DNA from: Microbacterium sp. ABRD28
GTDB lineage: Bacteria > Actinomycetota > Actinomycetes > Actinomycetales > Microbacteriaceae
DNA length: 64,000 nucleotides
Assembly (NCBI RefSeq): GCF_003850245.1
Contig: NZ_CP031015.1
Coordinates: 3,100,001-3,164,000, forward strand
Reading direction: 5' to 3'
Under the pieces are notes generated by a model, which worked only from the letters and a program-made list of their open reading frames with translations, searched no databases and had not been told where the DNA came from. Positions 44,187-53,685 of this stretch are shown here, piece by piece (position 1 is the stretch's first letter; every line of letters begins with the position of its first letter). Position numbers and translations under genes: made by a program.

Positions 44187-44987
44187 TCAGACCTCGGCGA
44201 GGAGGTGTTCGAGCACCTGGGCGACGCCCTCCTCGGCGGAGGCGGGAGCGGTGCGATCGGCGATCTCACGGACGGACGGATGAGCGCCCGCCATCGCGTA
44301 ACTCGTGCCGGCCCACGACAGCATCGGGATGTCGTTCGGCATGTCGCCGAAGGCGATGACCTCGGCGGGGTCGACGTCGAGGCGCCCGCAGAGGGTGTGC
44401 AGGGCGCTGGCCTTCGTGACGCCGGCCGCGCTGATCTCGACAAGACCCGGCATGGTCCAGGTCACGGTCGCGGCGTCGCCGACGATCGCGGCGATCCTGC
44501 CGTGCAGCAGGTCGGCATCGACATCCGGATCCCTCACGAGGAGCTTCACCGCGGGGTCGGTCCAGATCTCGCGGAGCGGTCCGCGCGGCGCACCTGCGAC
44601 GGCGGTGCGTGCAGCGAATCGCGGGTCGAGACGGATGCCGTCGGCGCACTCGATCGCAAACCGTGCGCCGGGGAGCTCGGCGGAGATGATCGCCGAGAGG
44701 GCGAGACCATCCTCGGCTTCGATGCCGGTGAGTGAGATGATCTCGCGCGCGTGGGCGTCGTACGTGATGGCGCCGTTCGAGACGATCGCCATCCCGTGGT
44801 TTCCGACGTGCGGCCAGAAGCCGGTCATCCAGCGGAGGGGTCGACCGGTGACGAAGACGACGGCGACGCCCGCGGCGTCGAGGCGGCGCAGGACGTCGGC
44901 GGTGTAGTCGGGAAGTTCGAGCGTGCCGTCGGGGACGAGTGTGCCGTCGATGTCGGTCGCCACCAGCGTTCGACGGCCTGTGTTCAC
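44187..44987 (-). CDS. HAD-family hydrolase (Cof type)
   Basis: 266-residue HAD phosphatase with a C2 cap (Cof/sucrose-phosphatase-like group). VATDIDGTLVPDG (about 9-21) holds the nucleophile Asp and acid Asp, VVFVTGRPLRWM (about 43) motif II, and FGDMPNDIPMLSWAG (about 214-228) the final Asp pair; the intervening Lys (VTKASALHTL) is present. Sugar-phosphate substrate likely. GTG start at 44987 without a Shine-Dalgarno; TACCCT ends 7 bases upstream. Confidence 0.88.
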   Translation of the reverse strand: MNTGRRTLVATDIDGTLVPDGTLELPDYTADVLRRLDAAGVAVVFVTGRPLRWMTGFWPHVGNHGMAIVSNGAITYDAHAREIISLTGIEAEDGLALSAIISAELPGARFAIECADGIRLDPRFAARTAVAGAPRGPLREIWTDPAVKLLVRDPDVDADLLHGRIAAIVGDAATVTWTMPGLVEISAAGVTKASALHTLCGRLDVDPAEVIAFGDMPNDIPMLSWAGTSYAMAGAHPSVREIADRTAPASAEEGVAQVLEHLLAEV

Positions 44988-45049
44988 AGTCTCAAGGGTA
45001 GGTGGCGTGCAGGAGGATCGGGCCTGTGCGGCCATACTCTGGCGGGACC

Positions 45050-46177
45050 ATGACTCACGCCGCCGTCGCACCGATCGTCATCGCGATCGACTCCTTCAAA
45101 GGGTCGATCCGGGCGGCCGACGCGGCCCAGGCGATCGCCGAAGGATGGTGGAGCGTCGAACCCGAGCGCGACGTCGTCCTCTGCCCGATGGCCGACGGCG
45201 GAGAGGGAACACTCGACGCATTCGCCGCTGCGGTCCCCGGGGCGCGACGGATGTCCTCCTGGCTGCTGCTCCCCGCAACCGACGACGCCCCGAACGGAAC
45301 GGGCGTGGTCGAGCTCGCGTCCACCTCGGGGATCGAACTCCTCGGCTCGCCGCCGCAGCTGAGACCGTGGGACGCCGACACCCGCGGCTTCGGCGAGGCG
45401 ATCGCCGCCGCGCTCGCGCACGGGGTGTCACGGCTGATCCTGGGCATCGGCAGCAGCGCATCCACGGACGGCGGCGCGGGGATGCTCACCGCCCTCGGGG
45501 CGCGATTCACCGATACCGCGGGCAGGCCGATCGCCCCGGGGGCACGCGGGCTCTCGAGCGTCGCCGACGCCGACCTGCGCCACCTCGCTCCCCTGCCGCC
45601 GGGCGGCGTGACGGTTCTCACCGATGTGACCAGCCCCCTCCTCGGCGAGCGCGGGGCCGCGGCGGTCTTCGGGCCGCAGAAGGGCGCGGGGATGACCGAC
45701 ATCCCGCTCCTCGACGCCGCCCTCGCCCGCTACGCCGACCTCTTCACCGTCGACGCCGAGACCCCGGGCGCGGGAGCCGCGGGCGGCACCGGCTTCGGCC
45801 TGCTCGCGTGGGGCGCACGCCTCGTGCCGGGTGCGGAGGCGGTGGCGCAACTCATCGACCTGCCGGCACAACTCGCCGCGGCATCCCTTGTCATCACGGG
45901 CGAGGGCTCCTTCGACCGGTCATCCGCAGCCGGGAAGACGGTCGCCCACGTGCACGATCTCGCGGCCGCGCACGGGGTGCCGGTCGCGCTCGTTGCGGGC
46001 CGCATCGCCGACGACACTGCCACCGACCGGTTCGCAACCGTGGTCTCGCTGACGAAGATCGCGGGTTCCGCCGAGGCCTCCCTCGCCGACCCGCGGCTCC
46101 GACTGCGAGAGGCGGGGGCGATTCTCGCGCGATTCGGACCCACCCCCCGCCGGCCGCTGATAGCGTCCCACTCATGA
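45050..46177 (+). CDS. Glycerate 2-kinase family protein
   Basis: 375-residue glycerate kinase of the GarK/GlxK family, phosphorylating glycerate with ATP. AIDSFKGSIRAADAAQAIAEG (about 13-33), MADGGEGTLDA, GIGSSASTDGGAGM (about 140-153) and ITGEGSFDRSSAAGK (about 284-298) are the family landmarks, all intact. The ATG at 45050 has only GCGGGA nearby; CATACT ends 11 bases upstream. Its stop overlaps the next ATG as ATGA, so it is coupled to the phosphatidyltransferase fusion gene and may head the operon. Confidence 0.9.
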   Translation: MTHAAVAPIVIAIDSFKGSIRAADAAQAIAEGWWSVEPERDVVLCPMADGGEGTLDAFAAAVPGARRMSSWLLLPATDDAPNGTGVVELASTSGIELLGSPPQLRPWDADTRGFGEAIAAALAHGVSRLILGIGSSASTDGGAGMLTALGARFTDTAGRPIAPGARGLSSVADADLRHLAPLPPGGVTVLTDVTSPLLGERGAAAVFGPQKGAGMTDIPLLDAALARYADLFTVDAETPGAGAAGGTGFGLLAWGARLVPGAEAVAQLIDLPAQLAAASLVITGEGSFDRSSAAGKTVAHVHDLAAAHGVPVALVAGRIADDTATDRFATVVSLTKIAGSAEASLADPRLRLREAGAILARFGPTPRRPLIASHS

Positions 46178-47868
46178 CCGTCGCCCGGGAGAGCGCGGCC
46201 ACGGGAGCACCGCACACCACGGCCGGGCAGCCCGACACGGCCGAAAACCGGCCCGCGGTCACCCGCTTCACCCCTCTCACCTTCATCTGCGTCGGCGTCG
46301 CGATGGCGGGCGGGCTCGCCCTCGGCCTTCCGATCGCCGCCGTTCTCGCCGCAGCTTCCGCTCTGATCCTCGCCCTCGTCGGCGCCGCCGTCGCCCTCTC
46401 CCGTCACCACCCGTTCGCGCGCCTCGGCGGCGCGAACGTGGTCACCCTCATCCGGCTCACCGTCGTGGCCTTCCTCCTCGCCGTCCTCTTCGCCGGCGGC
46501 GGACATCCCGTCGCCGTCATCGCGGTCAGCGTCGTCGCGCTCAGCCTCGACGGCGTCGACGGGTATCTCGCGCGCCGCCAGGGACTCTCGTCACGATTCG
46601 GGGCGAGCTTCGACATGGAGGTCGACTCGGCCTTCGCTCTGGTCCTCGCCCTGCTCGCCGGACTCGGGCCCGCCGGGCCCCTCGCGATCCTCCTCGGCCT
46701 CCCCCGCTATCTCTTCGGCGCGGCCGCCCTCGCCTATCCGTGGCTGAACGGCCCCATCCGTCCGCGGTACAGCCGCAAGGTCATCTGCGTCCTCCAGCTC
46801 ATCGCCCTCATCGCGCTGCAGTTCCCGTTCCTGTCGGCTCCGGTCGCGATCGCCATCGTGATCGTCACCGCGGGACTGTTGGCCTGGTCGTTCGGCGTCG
46901 ACATCCTGGAGCTGCGCCGGAATGCGGATGACTCGGGCCGGCCGGCACTCATCCGCCTCGGGCAGGCTCTCCTCACCGCCCTGATCCTCGCGGTCGTGTG
47001 GCAGGTCGCCGGCGGCGTCGACGTGCTCGACATCCTCTTCACCGCGAACCCCTGGTGGCTGCTGGCCGCCTGCGTGCTCCTCGTCACCCACACCGTGCTC
47101 TCCGCGCTCCGCTGGCGGGTGACCGCCGCCCCGCTCGGCATCGACCTCTCGGGCGGGCACGCGATCCGCGAGTATTTCCTGGCCCAGCTGGTGAACACCA
47201 CTCTGCCCGGCGGGGTCGTCGGCGACGCCGCCCGCGCCGCGCGGACCCGCCATCAGGCCACGCTCGGTCGCTCGGTCGGGGCGGTCGTCGTCGAGAGGGG
47301 AGTCGGCCAGGTCGCCCTCCTCGCGGTCTTCGCCGTCGCCTTCCTCGCCACCCTCTTCGCCCCCGGCGGCATCGCGTGGCCCCCCGTCCTCGCGGCCGCA
47401 ATCTCCGTGGCGCTCCTCGCCCTCGCGATCGCCGGGCTCGTCCTCGTCCTTCGCCTGCGGTTCGCGCCGCCCGCCCCCGGCTCGCGGCTCGGCCGACTCG
47501 TCGACGGCACCCGTCGGAGCCTCACCGCCCCCGGCGTGCTCCCCGCGCAGCTGGTCCTCAGCGCCGGCGCCACGGTGTGCATCCTCGCAGCCTTCGCCTG
47601 CTGCGCCGCTGCAGTCGGAGCCCCGCTCCCCCTCGGCGCGATCTTCGCGGTGGTGCCGCTCGTGCTTTTCGCGATGGTGCTCCCGATCTCGGTCGGCGGC
47701 TGGGGTGTGCGCGAGGGTGCCGCCGTCGCCCTGCTTCCGATCGCCGGCCTCACCACCGCTCAAGCCTTCGCCGCGAGCGCCGCCTTCGGGTTGATGGCCC
47801 TCGTCGCTTCGCTCCCCGGCCTCGCCCTCGTCTGGACCCGCCGTCGCACCCTGGAGACCACCACATGA
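46174..47868 (+). CDS. CDP-alcohol phosphatidyltransferase / LPG-synthase-like membrane fusion
   Basis: 564-residue membrane protein. Residues 85-270 form a CDP-alcohol phosphatidyltransferase with the full catalytic signature: Asp126, Asp129, Gly130, Ala133-Arg134, Gly143, Asp147, Asp151. Residues 280-560 are a UPF0104/LPG-synthase membrane-domain type (YFLAQLVNTTLPGGVVGDAARA and LPISVGGWGVREGAAVALL), a flippase-like fold. It could attach a phosphoryl-alcohol and help move the product across the membrane (inferred). ATG at 46174 overlaps the glycerate-kinase stop; its own stop overlaps the next ATG. The substrate is not evident. Confidence 0.85.
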   Translation: MTVARESAATGAPHTTAGQPDTAENRPAVTRFTPLTFICVGVAMAGGLALGLPIAAVLAAASALILALVGAAVALSRHHPFARLGGANVVTLIRLTVVAFLLAVLFAGGGHPVAVIAVSVVALSLDGVDGYLARRQGLSSRFGASFDMEVDSAFALVLALLAGLGPAGPLAILLGLPRYLFGAAALAYPWLNGPIRPRYSRKVICVLQLIALIALQFPFLSAPVAIAIVIVTAGLLAWSFGVDILELRRNADDSGRPALIRLGQALLTALILAVVWQVAGGVDVLDILFTANPWWLLAACVLLVTHTVLSALRWRVTAAPLGIDLSGGHAIREYFLAQLVNTTLPGGVVGDAARAARTRHQATLGRSVGAVVVERGVGQVALLAVFAVAFLATLFAPGGIAWPPVLAAAISVALLALAIAGLVLVLRLRFAPPAPGSRLGRLVDGTRRSLTAPGVLPAQLVLSAGATVCILAAFACCAAAVGAPLPLGAIFAVVPLVLFAMVLPISVGGWGVREGAAVALLPIAGLTTAQAFAASAAFGLMALVASLPGLALVWTRRRTLETTT

Positions 47869-48887
47869 CAGACCGCAAGACCCTCACCCGCCGCACCCTG
47901 CTCGGCGCCGGCATCGTCGGTGTCGCCGGCATCGCGGCGGCCGGCATCGGCCTGAGCACGCGCCCGGGAGGGGTGTTCGGCGGCGGAGACGCTGCACGCG
48001 CGGCATCCCTCCAGCTGTCATGGCTGCACTCGGTGCAGTTCGGCGGCAGCTACATCGCACAGGACCGCGGCTGGTACGAGGGTCTCGACGTCACCCTGCT
48101 GCAGGGCGGCCCCAACGCCCCCGTCGAGCCCCCGGTCGTATCGGGGTCGGCGCTCATCGGCATCTCTGCCGCCGACTACACCGCCGCCGCCGTCGCCGAG
48201 GGGGCGCCGTTCAAGATCATCGGCGTCGCGATGCAGAAGAACCCGTTCGTCATCGCCTCCCTCCCCGGAAATCCCGTGAACGAACCCGCCGACCTCGTCG
48301 GCAAGCGCATCGGCATGGCCCTGGCCAACACCCCGGTGCTCGAGACGCTGTGCACCCTGAACGACGTCGATGTCGACGGCATCGAGGTCGTGCCGACGCA
48401 GTACTCGGCCCAGCCCCTCCTCGCCGATGAAGTGGACTGCCTGCTCTGCTGGGAGACCGACCTGCCGGTGGCGATGACCGTGCAGGGAGTCGAGAGCGTC
48501 ACGATGCTGATGGCCGACTACGGCTACGCCCTCCACTCGCAGACCTACATCGCCACCGAGGAGAGCCTCGCCAACCGGCGGGCCGACCTCGTCGCGCTCA
48601 TGCGCGGCGAGGTGCGCGGATGGGACGAGTATCGCGCCGACACGAATGCCGCCGCCGCCCTCACGCTGGAGATGTTCCCCGACGCGGGCCTCGACCTCGA
48701 GACGCAGGAGCTGCAGGCCGAGCGGCAGGTGCCGCTGATGTTCTCGGACGTCACCGACGAGAACGGGTTCGGATGGTGGACCGACGATTCCGTGGCGCAG
48801 AACCGCGAGACGCTCGCCCTCCTGGGGCAGGACGTCCCCGCCGACCTCTGGGATCGGTCGGTGCTGGAAGAAGTCCATGGCAGCTGA
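47865..48887 (+). CDS. NMT1/SsuA-type ABC substrate-binding protein
   Basis: 340-residue binding protein with a Tat-like signal: TRRTLLGAGIVGVAGIAAAG near residue 8. LQLSWLHSVQFGGSYIAQ (about 48-65) and AADYTAAAVAEGAPF are the NMT1/THI5-like motifs, a family that binds pyrimidines, sulfonates or nitrate. There is no lipobox Cys, so it may be exported free or anchored by its signal. The ATG overlaps the preceding stop as ATGA. Ligand unknown. Confidence 0.88.
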   Translation: MTDRKTLTRRTLLGAGIVGVAGIAAAGIGLSTRPGGVFGGGDAARAASLQLSWLHSVQFGGSYIAQDRGWYEGLDVTLLQGGPNAPVEPPVVSGSALIGISAADYTAAAVAEGAPFKIIGVAMQKNPFVIASLPGNPVNEPADLVGKRIGMALANTPVLETLCTLNDVDVDGIEVVPTQYSAQPLLADEVDCLLCWETDLPVAMTVQGVESVTMLMADYGYALHSQTYIATEESLANRRADLVALMRGEVRGWDEYRADTNAAAALTLEMFPDAGLDLETQELQAERQVPLMFSDVTDENGFGWWTDDSVAQNRETLALLGQDVPADLWDRSVLEEVHGS

Positions 48888-49617
48888 GCCCCGGGTCCTC
48901 GTCGATGGGGCAGGCAAGGTCTACCCCGACGGGCTCGAGGCGGTCGCCTCCCTCGATCTGGAGTTCGCCGGCGGTTCGACGACCGCCCTGGTAGGGCCGT
49001 CGGGATGCGGCAAGTCGACGCTCCTGCGCATGATCGCCGGACTCGAAGACCCCACCTCCGGATCGATCACGATCGACGGCGACTCCCCCCATGCCGTCGC
49101 CGAGCGCGGCGAGCTCGCCGTCGCGTTCCAGGACCCCTCGCTCCTCCCCTGGCGGAGCGTTCGCCAGAACGCCGCTCTCGCGCTCACCCTCACCCACCGC
49201 GACGTCGACGCGGCAGCGATCGACCGCATGATCGCGCGCGTCGGCCTCGACGGCTTCGGCGACGCTCGGCCCGCCGCCCTGTCGGGCGGGATGCGACAGC
49301 GCGCCGCGATCGCGCGCGCTCTCATCACCGAGCCCCGCCTCCTGCTCCTGGACGAACCCTTCGGCGCGGTGGACGAACTCACCCGGCAGGACCTCATCGC
49401 CGAGCTGCCGCCGCTCTGGCGCGAGAGAGGCACCACCACGCTGCTGGTCACCCACTCCATCTCGGAGGCCGCACGCATCGCCGACCGCATCGTCGTCCTG
49501 AGCCCCCGCCCGGCACGGGTGGTGGACGACATCGCCGTCCCGCGCGGCGACGCCGCGGCGTTCGAGCGGGTGGTCGCCGCGGTGACCGAGGCGCTCTCGC
49601 GGTCGCGGGCGGCATGA
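48877..49617 (+). CDS. ABC transporter ATP-binding protein (SsuB/TauB type)
   Basis: 246-residue ATPase of the nitrate/sulfonate/taurine-type family. Walker A is GPSGCGKST (40-48), the Q-loop sits in VAFQDPSLLPWRS, the signature is LSGGMRQR (about 136) and Walker B LLLLDEPFGAVDE. It overlaps the binding-protein gene by 11 bases, so translation is linked. The permease gene follows with a 4-base overlap. Confidence 0.93.
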   Translation: MAAEPRVLVDGAGKVYPDGLEAVASLDLEFAGGSTTALVGPSGCGKSTLLRMIAGLEDPTSGSITIDGDSPHAVAERGELAVAFQDPSLLPWRSVRQNAALALTLTHRDVDAAAIDRMIARVGLDGFGDARPAALSGGMRQRAAIARALITEPRLLLLDEPFGAVDELTRQDLIAELPPLWRERGTTTLLVTHSISEAARIADRIVVLSPRPARVVDDIAVPRGDAAAFERVVAAVTEALSRSRAA

Positions 49618-51191
49618 CCGTCCGATCTTCGACGGGCCGCAGGGTCTGGGTCGACACGGCCCTCGCCGTCGTTCTGCTGCTCGTCGTGTGGGAGGTCGCC
49701 GCACGCCTGCTCACCTCGGCCTTCGTCCTCGCGGCGCCGAGCGAGATCGCCGTCGCCCTCGTCACCCAGGCGGGGCTGCTGTGGCGGGCGCTCCTGGTCA
49801 CCGGGCAGGCCGCGCTCGCCGGATTCGTCATCGGGAATCTCGCCGCCATCGCCCTAGCAGCCCTGGCGGTGCTGCTCCCGGCGACCGAGCGGGTCGTCAC
49901 CGCCGTCGCACTCGTGGTGTTCTGCCTGCCGCTCGTCGCGACCGGGCCGGTGCTCCGCGTCATCCTGGGCCCGGGCGACGGTCCGCAGGTCGTCCTCGCC
50001 GCCCTCGCGGTGTACTACACCACGATGATCCCGCTCCTCGTGGGGCTTCGCGCGGCGCCCGCCACGTGGTTCGACCTCGTCCGCAGCTACGGCCGCGGGG
50101 CGGGGGCGGCCCTGGTGCACGTGCGCGCCCGGGCGAGTCTGCCGTACCTGATCGCGGGGCTGCAGATCGCTGCGCCCGCCGCGTTCCTCGGTGCGATGGT
50201 CGGCGAGTTCACCGGTGCGCAGAGCGGGCTCGGGGTGCTGACGATCCGCGCGTCGCGCGACCTCGACATCCAGCTCACCTGGGCGCTCGCCACCGTCGCC
50301 ACGGTGGTCTCGGTCGTGGCGTACGTCGTGATCGGCGCGATCGGGCGCCGCTTCGTCAGCGAGCGGCCGCCGCTCATCCTCGCACCGGTCCGGCCCCGCC
50401 TCCCGCGGCGAGAGCGGGTACGCAGCGCGGCGATCACGACCATCGCGTTCCTCGTCGTCATCGTCGCGCTCTGGTGGGGCGGGATCGCGGTCACCGGGAT
50501 CAGCCCGTTCTTCGCGCGCACGCCGGTCGACGTCATCCGGATCTTCGCCGGCGTCGACGACGGCGGCGAGGTGCGCGGCATCCTCCTCGCCGCCCTCGGC
50601 GAGACCGCGCTGCTCGCGATCGCCGGATACCTCGCCGGGCTCGCCGTCGGCGCGATCGGCGCGATCGCCCTCACTCTCGCCCCGCGGGCGGCGACCGTGT
50701 CGATGCCCATCGCCATCGCGCTGCGCGCCGTGCCCATCGTCACCACGGCACCCCTGGTCATCCTGCTTCTGGGGCGCGGGCCCGTCGGCGCGATCTCGCT
50801 CGTGGCGCTCATGGTCTTCTTCCCCACGCTCATCGCCTGCCTCGAGGGCCTCCGTCAGGCGCCCGGCCAGGCCCTCGACGTGCTGCGCAGCTACGGCGCA
50901 CCCGCACGCGTGCAGCTCGTGCGCGTGCGGATCCCCGCGATGCTGCCCGCCTTCTTCGCCGCCGCCCGCATGAGCGTGCCGGCCGCGGTGCTCGCCGTCA
51001 CCGTGGTGGAGTGGCTCGCGATCGGCACGGGGGTGGGCGCTGCGATGGCCCTCGCCGCCTCGCAGTCGGGGTACGACCTGCTCGCCGTCGCGGTCGTCGC
51101 CGTCACCGCCCTGTCGGCGCTCGGGTACGCCCTGGTCGGTGTCGTCGAGTCGCGGGTGCTGCGCGTCTACGCTCCGGAGCAGCAGGCGTGA
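49614..51191 (+). CDS. Double-length ABC permease (two permease domains)
   Basis: 525-residue protein that is two ABC permease domains in one chain: residues 1-255 and 262-525 each have about six membrane segments and a cytosolic coupling loop (DLVRSYGRGAGAALVHVRAR about 155, and DVLRSYGAPARVQLVRVR about 425). SsuC/TauC-type permeases are normally one domain of about 250 residues. Both halves look functional. ATG at 49614 overlaps the ATPase stop as ATGA. Confidence 0.88.
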   Translation: MTVRSSTGRRVWVDTALAVVLLLVVWEVAARLLTSAFVLAAPSEIAVALVTQAGLLWRALLVTGQAALAGFVIGNLAAIALAALAVLLPATERVVTAVALVVFCLPLVATGPVLRVILGPGDGPQVVLAALAVYYTTMIPLLVGLRAAPATWFDLVRSYGRGAGAALVHVRARASLPYLIAGLQIAAPAAFLGAMVGEFTGAQSGLGVLTIRASRDLDIQLTWALATVATVVSVVAYVVIGAIGRRFVSERPPLILAPVRPRLPRRERVRSAAITTIAFLVVIVALWWGGIAVTGISPFFARTPVDVIRIFAGVDDGGEVRGILLAALGETALLAIAGYLAGLAVGAIGAIALTLAPRAATVSMPIAIALRAVPIVTTAPLVILLLGRGPVGAISLVALMVFFPTLIACLEGLRQAPGQALDVLRSYGAPARVQLVRVRIPAMLPAFFAAARMSVPAAVLAVTVVEWLAIGTGVGAAMALAASQSGYDLLAVAVVAVTALSALGYALVGVVESRVLRVYAPEQQA

Positions 51192-52291
51192 GCAGGCGGG
51201 CGGCCTTCGCCATCCCCGGTGACCTCGACACTGTCACGGGGGGCTACCTCTACGAGAAGCGTCTGCTCCTCGGGCTGCGCGAGGTCGGGGTCGACACCGC
51301 GTACGTGCCGCTCACGGGCTCCTTCCCCGATCCCTCCGAGACCGAGGTGGATGTCGCGCTGGCGGCCCTGCAGCAGGTCGATCCGCGGCATCCGCTCATC
51401 CTCGACGGCTTCGTGTTCGGAGCGATGCCGACCGCGGCGCTCGCCCGCGTGCGCGCGCCGATCGTGGGGATGGTCCATCACCCGCTCGCCCGAGAGGAGG
51501 GCCTGTCGCCGGAGCGACGGGAGTACCTCTTCGCCAACGAACGCGACAATCTCCATCTCGCGGCGGCCGTGCTCGTGCCGAGCCCGCACACCGCGCGCAT
51601 CCTCATCGACGAGTACGGGGCAGACCCGGGCACGATCACGGTCGCGCGGCCGGGCACCGATCCCGCGCCGGGGGTCCGGCGCGGCGCGGAGCCGCCGCTC
51701 ATCCTGTCGGTGGGGATCCAGCATCCGCGGAAGGGTCACGACGTGCTGCTGCGCGCACTCGCGCGCCTCACCGACCTCCCCTGGCGTGCCGAGATCGTCG
51801 GAACGCCGTGGGACCAGGGGTTCTCCGCCTCGCTGCCGCCGTTACGCGACGAGCTCGGGCTCGCGGGGCGTGTGCACATCGCCGGCGGTATCGGCGACGA
51901 CGAGCTCGACGGGCTCTGGGCGCGGGCGACGGTGTTCGCCCTCGCGACGCGTTACGAGGGGTACGGGCTGGTGTTCGACGAGGCCCTCGCCTGGGGCGTG
52001 CCGATCGTGTCGTGCCGCACCGGCGCAGTGCCCGAGACGGTGCCGGTCGAGGCCGGCGTGCTCGTGCCGCCCGCTGACCCCGAGGCCTTCGCCGCAGCCC
52101 TCCGCTCCGTGCTCGCCGATCACGACCTGCGTGACCGGATGACGCGCGCGGCGCGCGCCGCGGGCGCTGCCCTCCCGTCGTGGCTCGACACCGCCCGCAC
52201 CGCGCAGCAGATGCTGGAGTCGGTCACCCGTCGTTCACTCACCCCACGTTCCCCGTTCATCGACTTCGAGGGGTCGAAACCCGAGCATTGA
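51188..52291 (+). CDS. GT4-family glycosyltransferase
   Basis: 367-residue GT-B enzyme. The N-terminal AFAIPGDLDTVTGGYLYEKRLL is the acceptor-domain start; LILSVGIQHPRKGHDVLLRAL (about 178) and ATRYEGYGLVFDEALAWGVPIV (about 257) are the donor-site motifs with E-x7-E. The GTG at 51188 overlaps the permease stop as GTGA. Together with the CDP-alcohol transferase it probably glycosylates the product of this operon. Confidence 0.87.
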   Translation: MSRRAAFAIPGDLDTVTGGYLYEKRLLLGLREVGVDTAYVPLTGSFPDPSETEVDVALAALQQVDPRHPLILDGFVFGAMPTAALARVRAPIVGMVHHPLAREEGLSPERREYLFANERDNLHLAAAVLVPSPHTARILIDEYGADPGTITVARPGTDPAPGVRRGAEPPLILSVGIQHPRKGHDVLLRALARLTDLPWRAEIVGTPWDQGFSASLPPLRDELGLAGRVHIAGGIGDDELDGLWARATVFALATRYEGYGLVFDEALAWGVPIVSCRTGAVPETVPVEAGVLVPPADPEAFAAALRSVLADHDLRDRMTRAARAAGAALPSWLDTARTAQQMLESVTRRSLTPRSPFIDFEGSKPEH

Positions 52292-52333
52292 CCAACCGTT
52301 GTCTGACGGCTCGGATCGATGAGAGGCGCCACG

Positions 52334-53539
52334 ATGACCGCACCCCTGCGGGTTCTGTCGCTGTACGAAGGGTTCTTCGCCGGAGGCGCGCGGGTGCTCC
52401 ATACCGACGTCGTCGCCGGGCTGCACGCCGGCGGCCAGAGTCATCGTGTGCTCTCGGTGGCGGCGCGTGCGCGGCGCGAGTCGACCGTGCAGGTGATGTG
52501 GGATGACCCGCGCTGCCGTCGCCTCGTCGAGGCAGGCGTGGAGGTGCGCAGCCTCGGGCGCACCGCGGGGGATGCCCCGCTCGGTCCCGAGACCTTCGGC
52601 CCGCGGCACCTCCGCCGCGCGGCGGCGATGATCGCGCAGGCCGACATCGTCGTCTCGCTCAAGGAACAGCCGCTGGGGCTGTTGCTCGCCCTCCGCGACC
52701 GCGGCATGATGCCCGACGTTCCGGTCGCCGTCTGCCTGCACCGCTCCGACCCGGCGCACGCGGGATCGGCGCGCGACTGGCTCGACGAGGCGGCACGGAC
52801 GGGACTCGTCTCGGCCGCGATCGCCTGCGCCGCGTCGACCCGCGACGCCTACCGCGAGGTGCTCGGCGGCGGCGTGGAGGGCGGCGTGGAAGCGCAGGTG
52901 GTCGCGAACGGCATCGACACGGAGCGGTTCCGGCCGGGGACGGCGCGCGAGCGCGCGGCGATCCGGCGGTCGCTGGAGATTCCCGCCGACGCGCCCGTGG
53001 TGCTCTTCGCCGCGCGGTTCGACGCGATGAAGAACCCCGGGCTGTTCCTGCGGGCCGTCGCCGCGCACGCCCGGCGACGGCCCGAGTCGCACTACCTGAT
53101 GTGCGGGGCGGGGATGTCGTCGGCGAACCCTGCACTGCGTGCCGCGTTCGCGGAGGCCGGCGTCCCGGCATCCGCTCGGGTTCACCTGCTGGGTATCCGC
53201 GACGACATGCCGGCCCTGCACCGGATCGCCGACATCGTCGCGCTCACCAGCGCCTTCGGCGAGGCGTCGCCGCTGTGCCTCATCGAGGGCGCCGCGTCGG
53301 GCGCCACACCGGTCACGACCTCGGTGGGCGACGCCGCCCGCGTCGTCGAGGGGTTCGGGATCGTCACGGCCCACGACGCCGCGTCGATCGCCGGGGCGTG
53401 GGACGTGGTGCTCGCCGAGCGACCGGCGTTCCGGCGCCTCGCGCTCGCGGCGCGGCCGCGTCTGTCGCGCGAGCGGATGATCGAGCAATACCGCGGTGCC
53501 ATCGAGGCCCTCGCCACACGCCTGCCGCTGGCTGCGTGA
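52334..53539 (+). CDS. GT4-family glycosyltransferase
   Basis: 401-residue GT-B enzyme, last gene of the operon. It starts LRVLSLYEGFFAGGARVLHTD; VANGIDTERFRPG (about 196) follows the domain hinge, VVLFAARFDAMKNPGLFLRAV (about 224) and FGEASPLCLIEGAASGATPV (about 314) are the donor-site motifs. The ATG at 52334 has GAGAGG 7 bases upstream; it lies 42 bases after the previous stop, so it could have some independent translation. Confidence 0.86.
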   Translation: MTAPLRVLSLYEGFFAGGARVLHTDVVAGLHAGGQSHRVLSVAARARRESTVQVMWDDPRCRRLVEAGVEVRSLGRTAGDAPLGPETFGPRHLRRAAAMIAQADIVVSLKEQPLGLLLALRDRGMMPDVPVAVCLHRSDPAHAGSARDWLDEAARTGLVSAAIACAASTRDAYREVLGGGVEGGVEAQVVANGIDTERFRPGTARERAAIRRSLEIPADAPVVLFAARFDAMKNPGLFLRAVAAHARRRPESHYLMCGAGMSSANPALRAAFAEAGVPASARVHLLGIRDDMPALHRIADIVALTSAFGEASPLCLIEGAASGATPVTTSVGDAARVVEGFGIVTAHDAASIAGAWDVVLAERPAFRRLALAARPRLSRERMIEQYRGAIEALATRLPLAA

Positions 53540-53685
53540 CACCCGCCCGGCGACCCGCTGTCGGTGGGCGCGGTGGCAGGATACGCTGACCGTGTTGCCC
53601 CAGACCTCGGCAGCCTGCTCAGACGATGCGCCGGAGGTGGGGGAATGTCACGGAAGACACCGCCGATCCCGACGGCGCGCTCGAC

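Noticed and set aside
44923..46174. Extended start of the phosphatidyltransferase frame inside the glycerate kinase gene
   Set aside because: The extension is out of frame with the kinase and Arg-rich; the ATG at 46174 overlaps the kinase stop as ATGA.
46591..47763. 390-codon minus-strand frame, rich in Glu, Gly and Asp
   Set aside because: Antisense shadow of the phosphatidyltransferase fusion; composition follows from complementary GC-rich codons.
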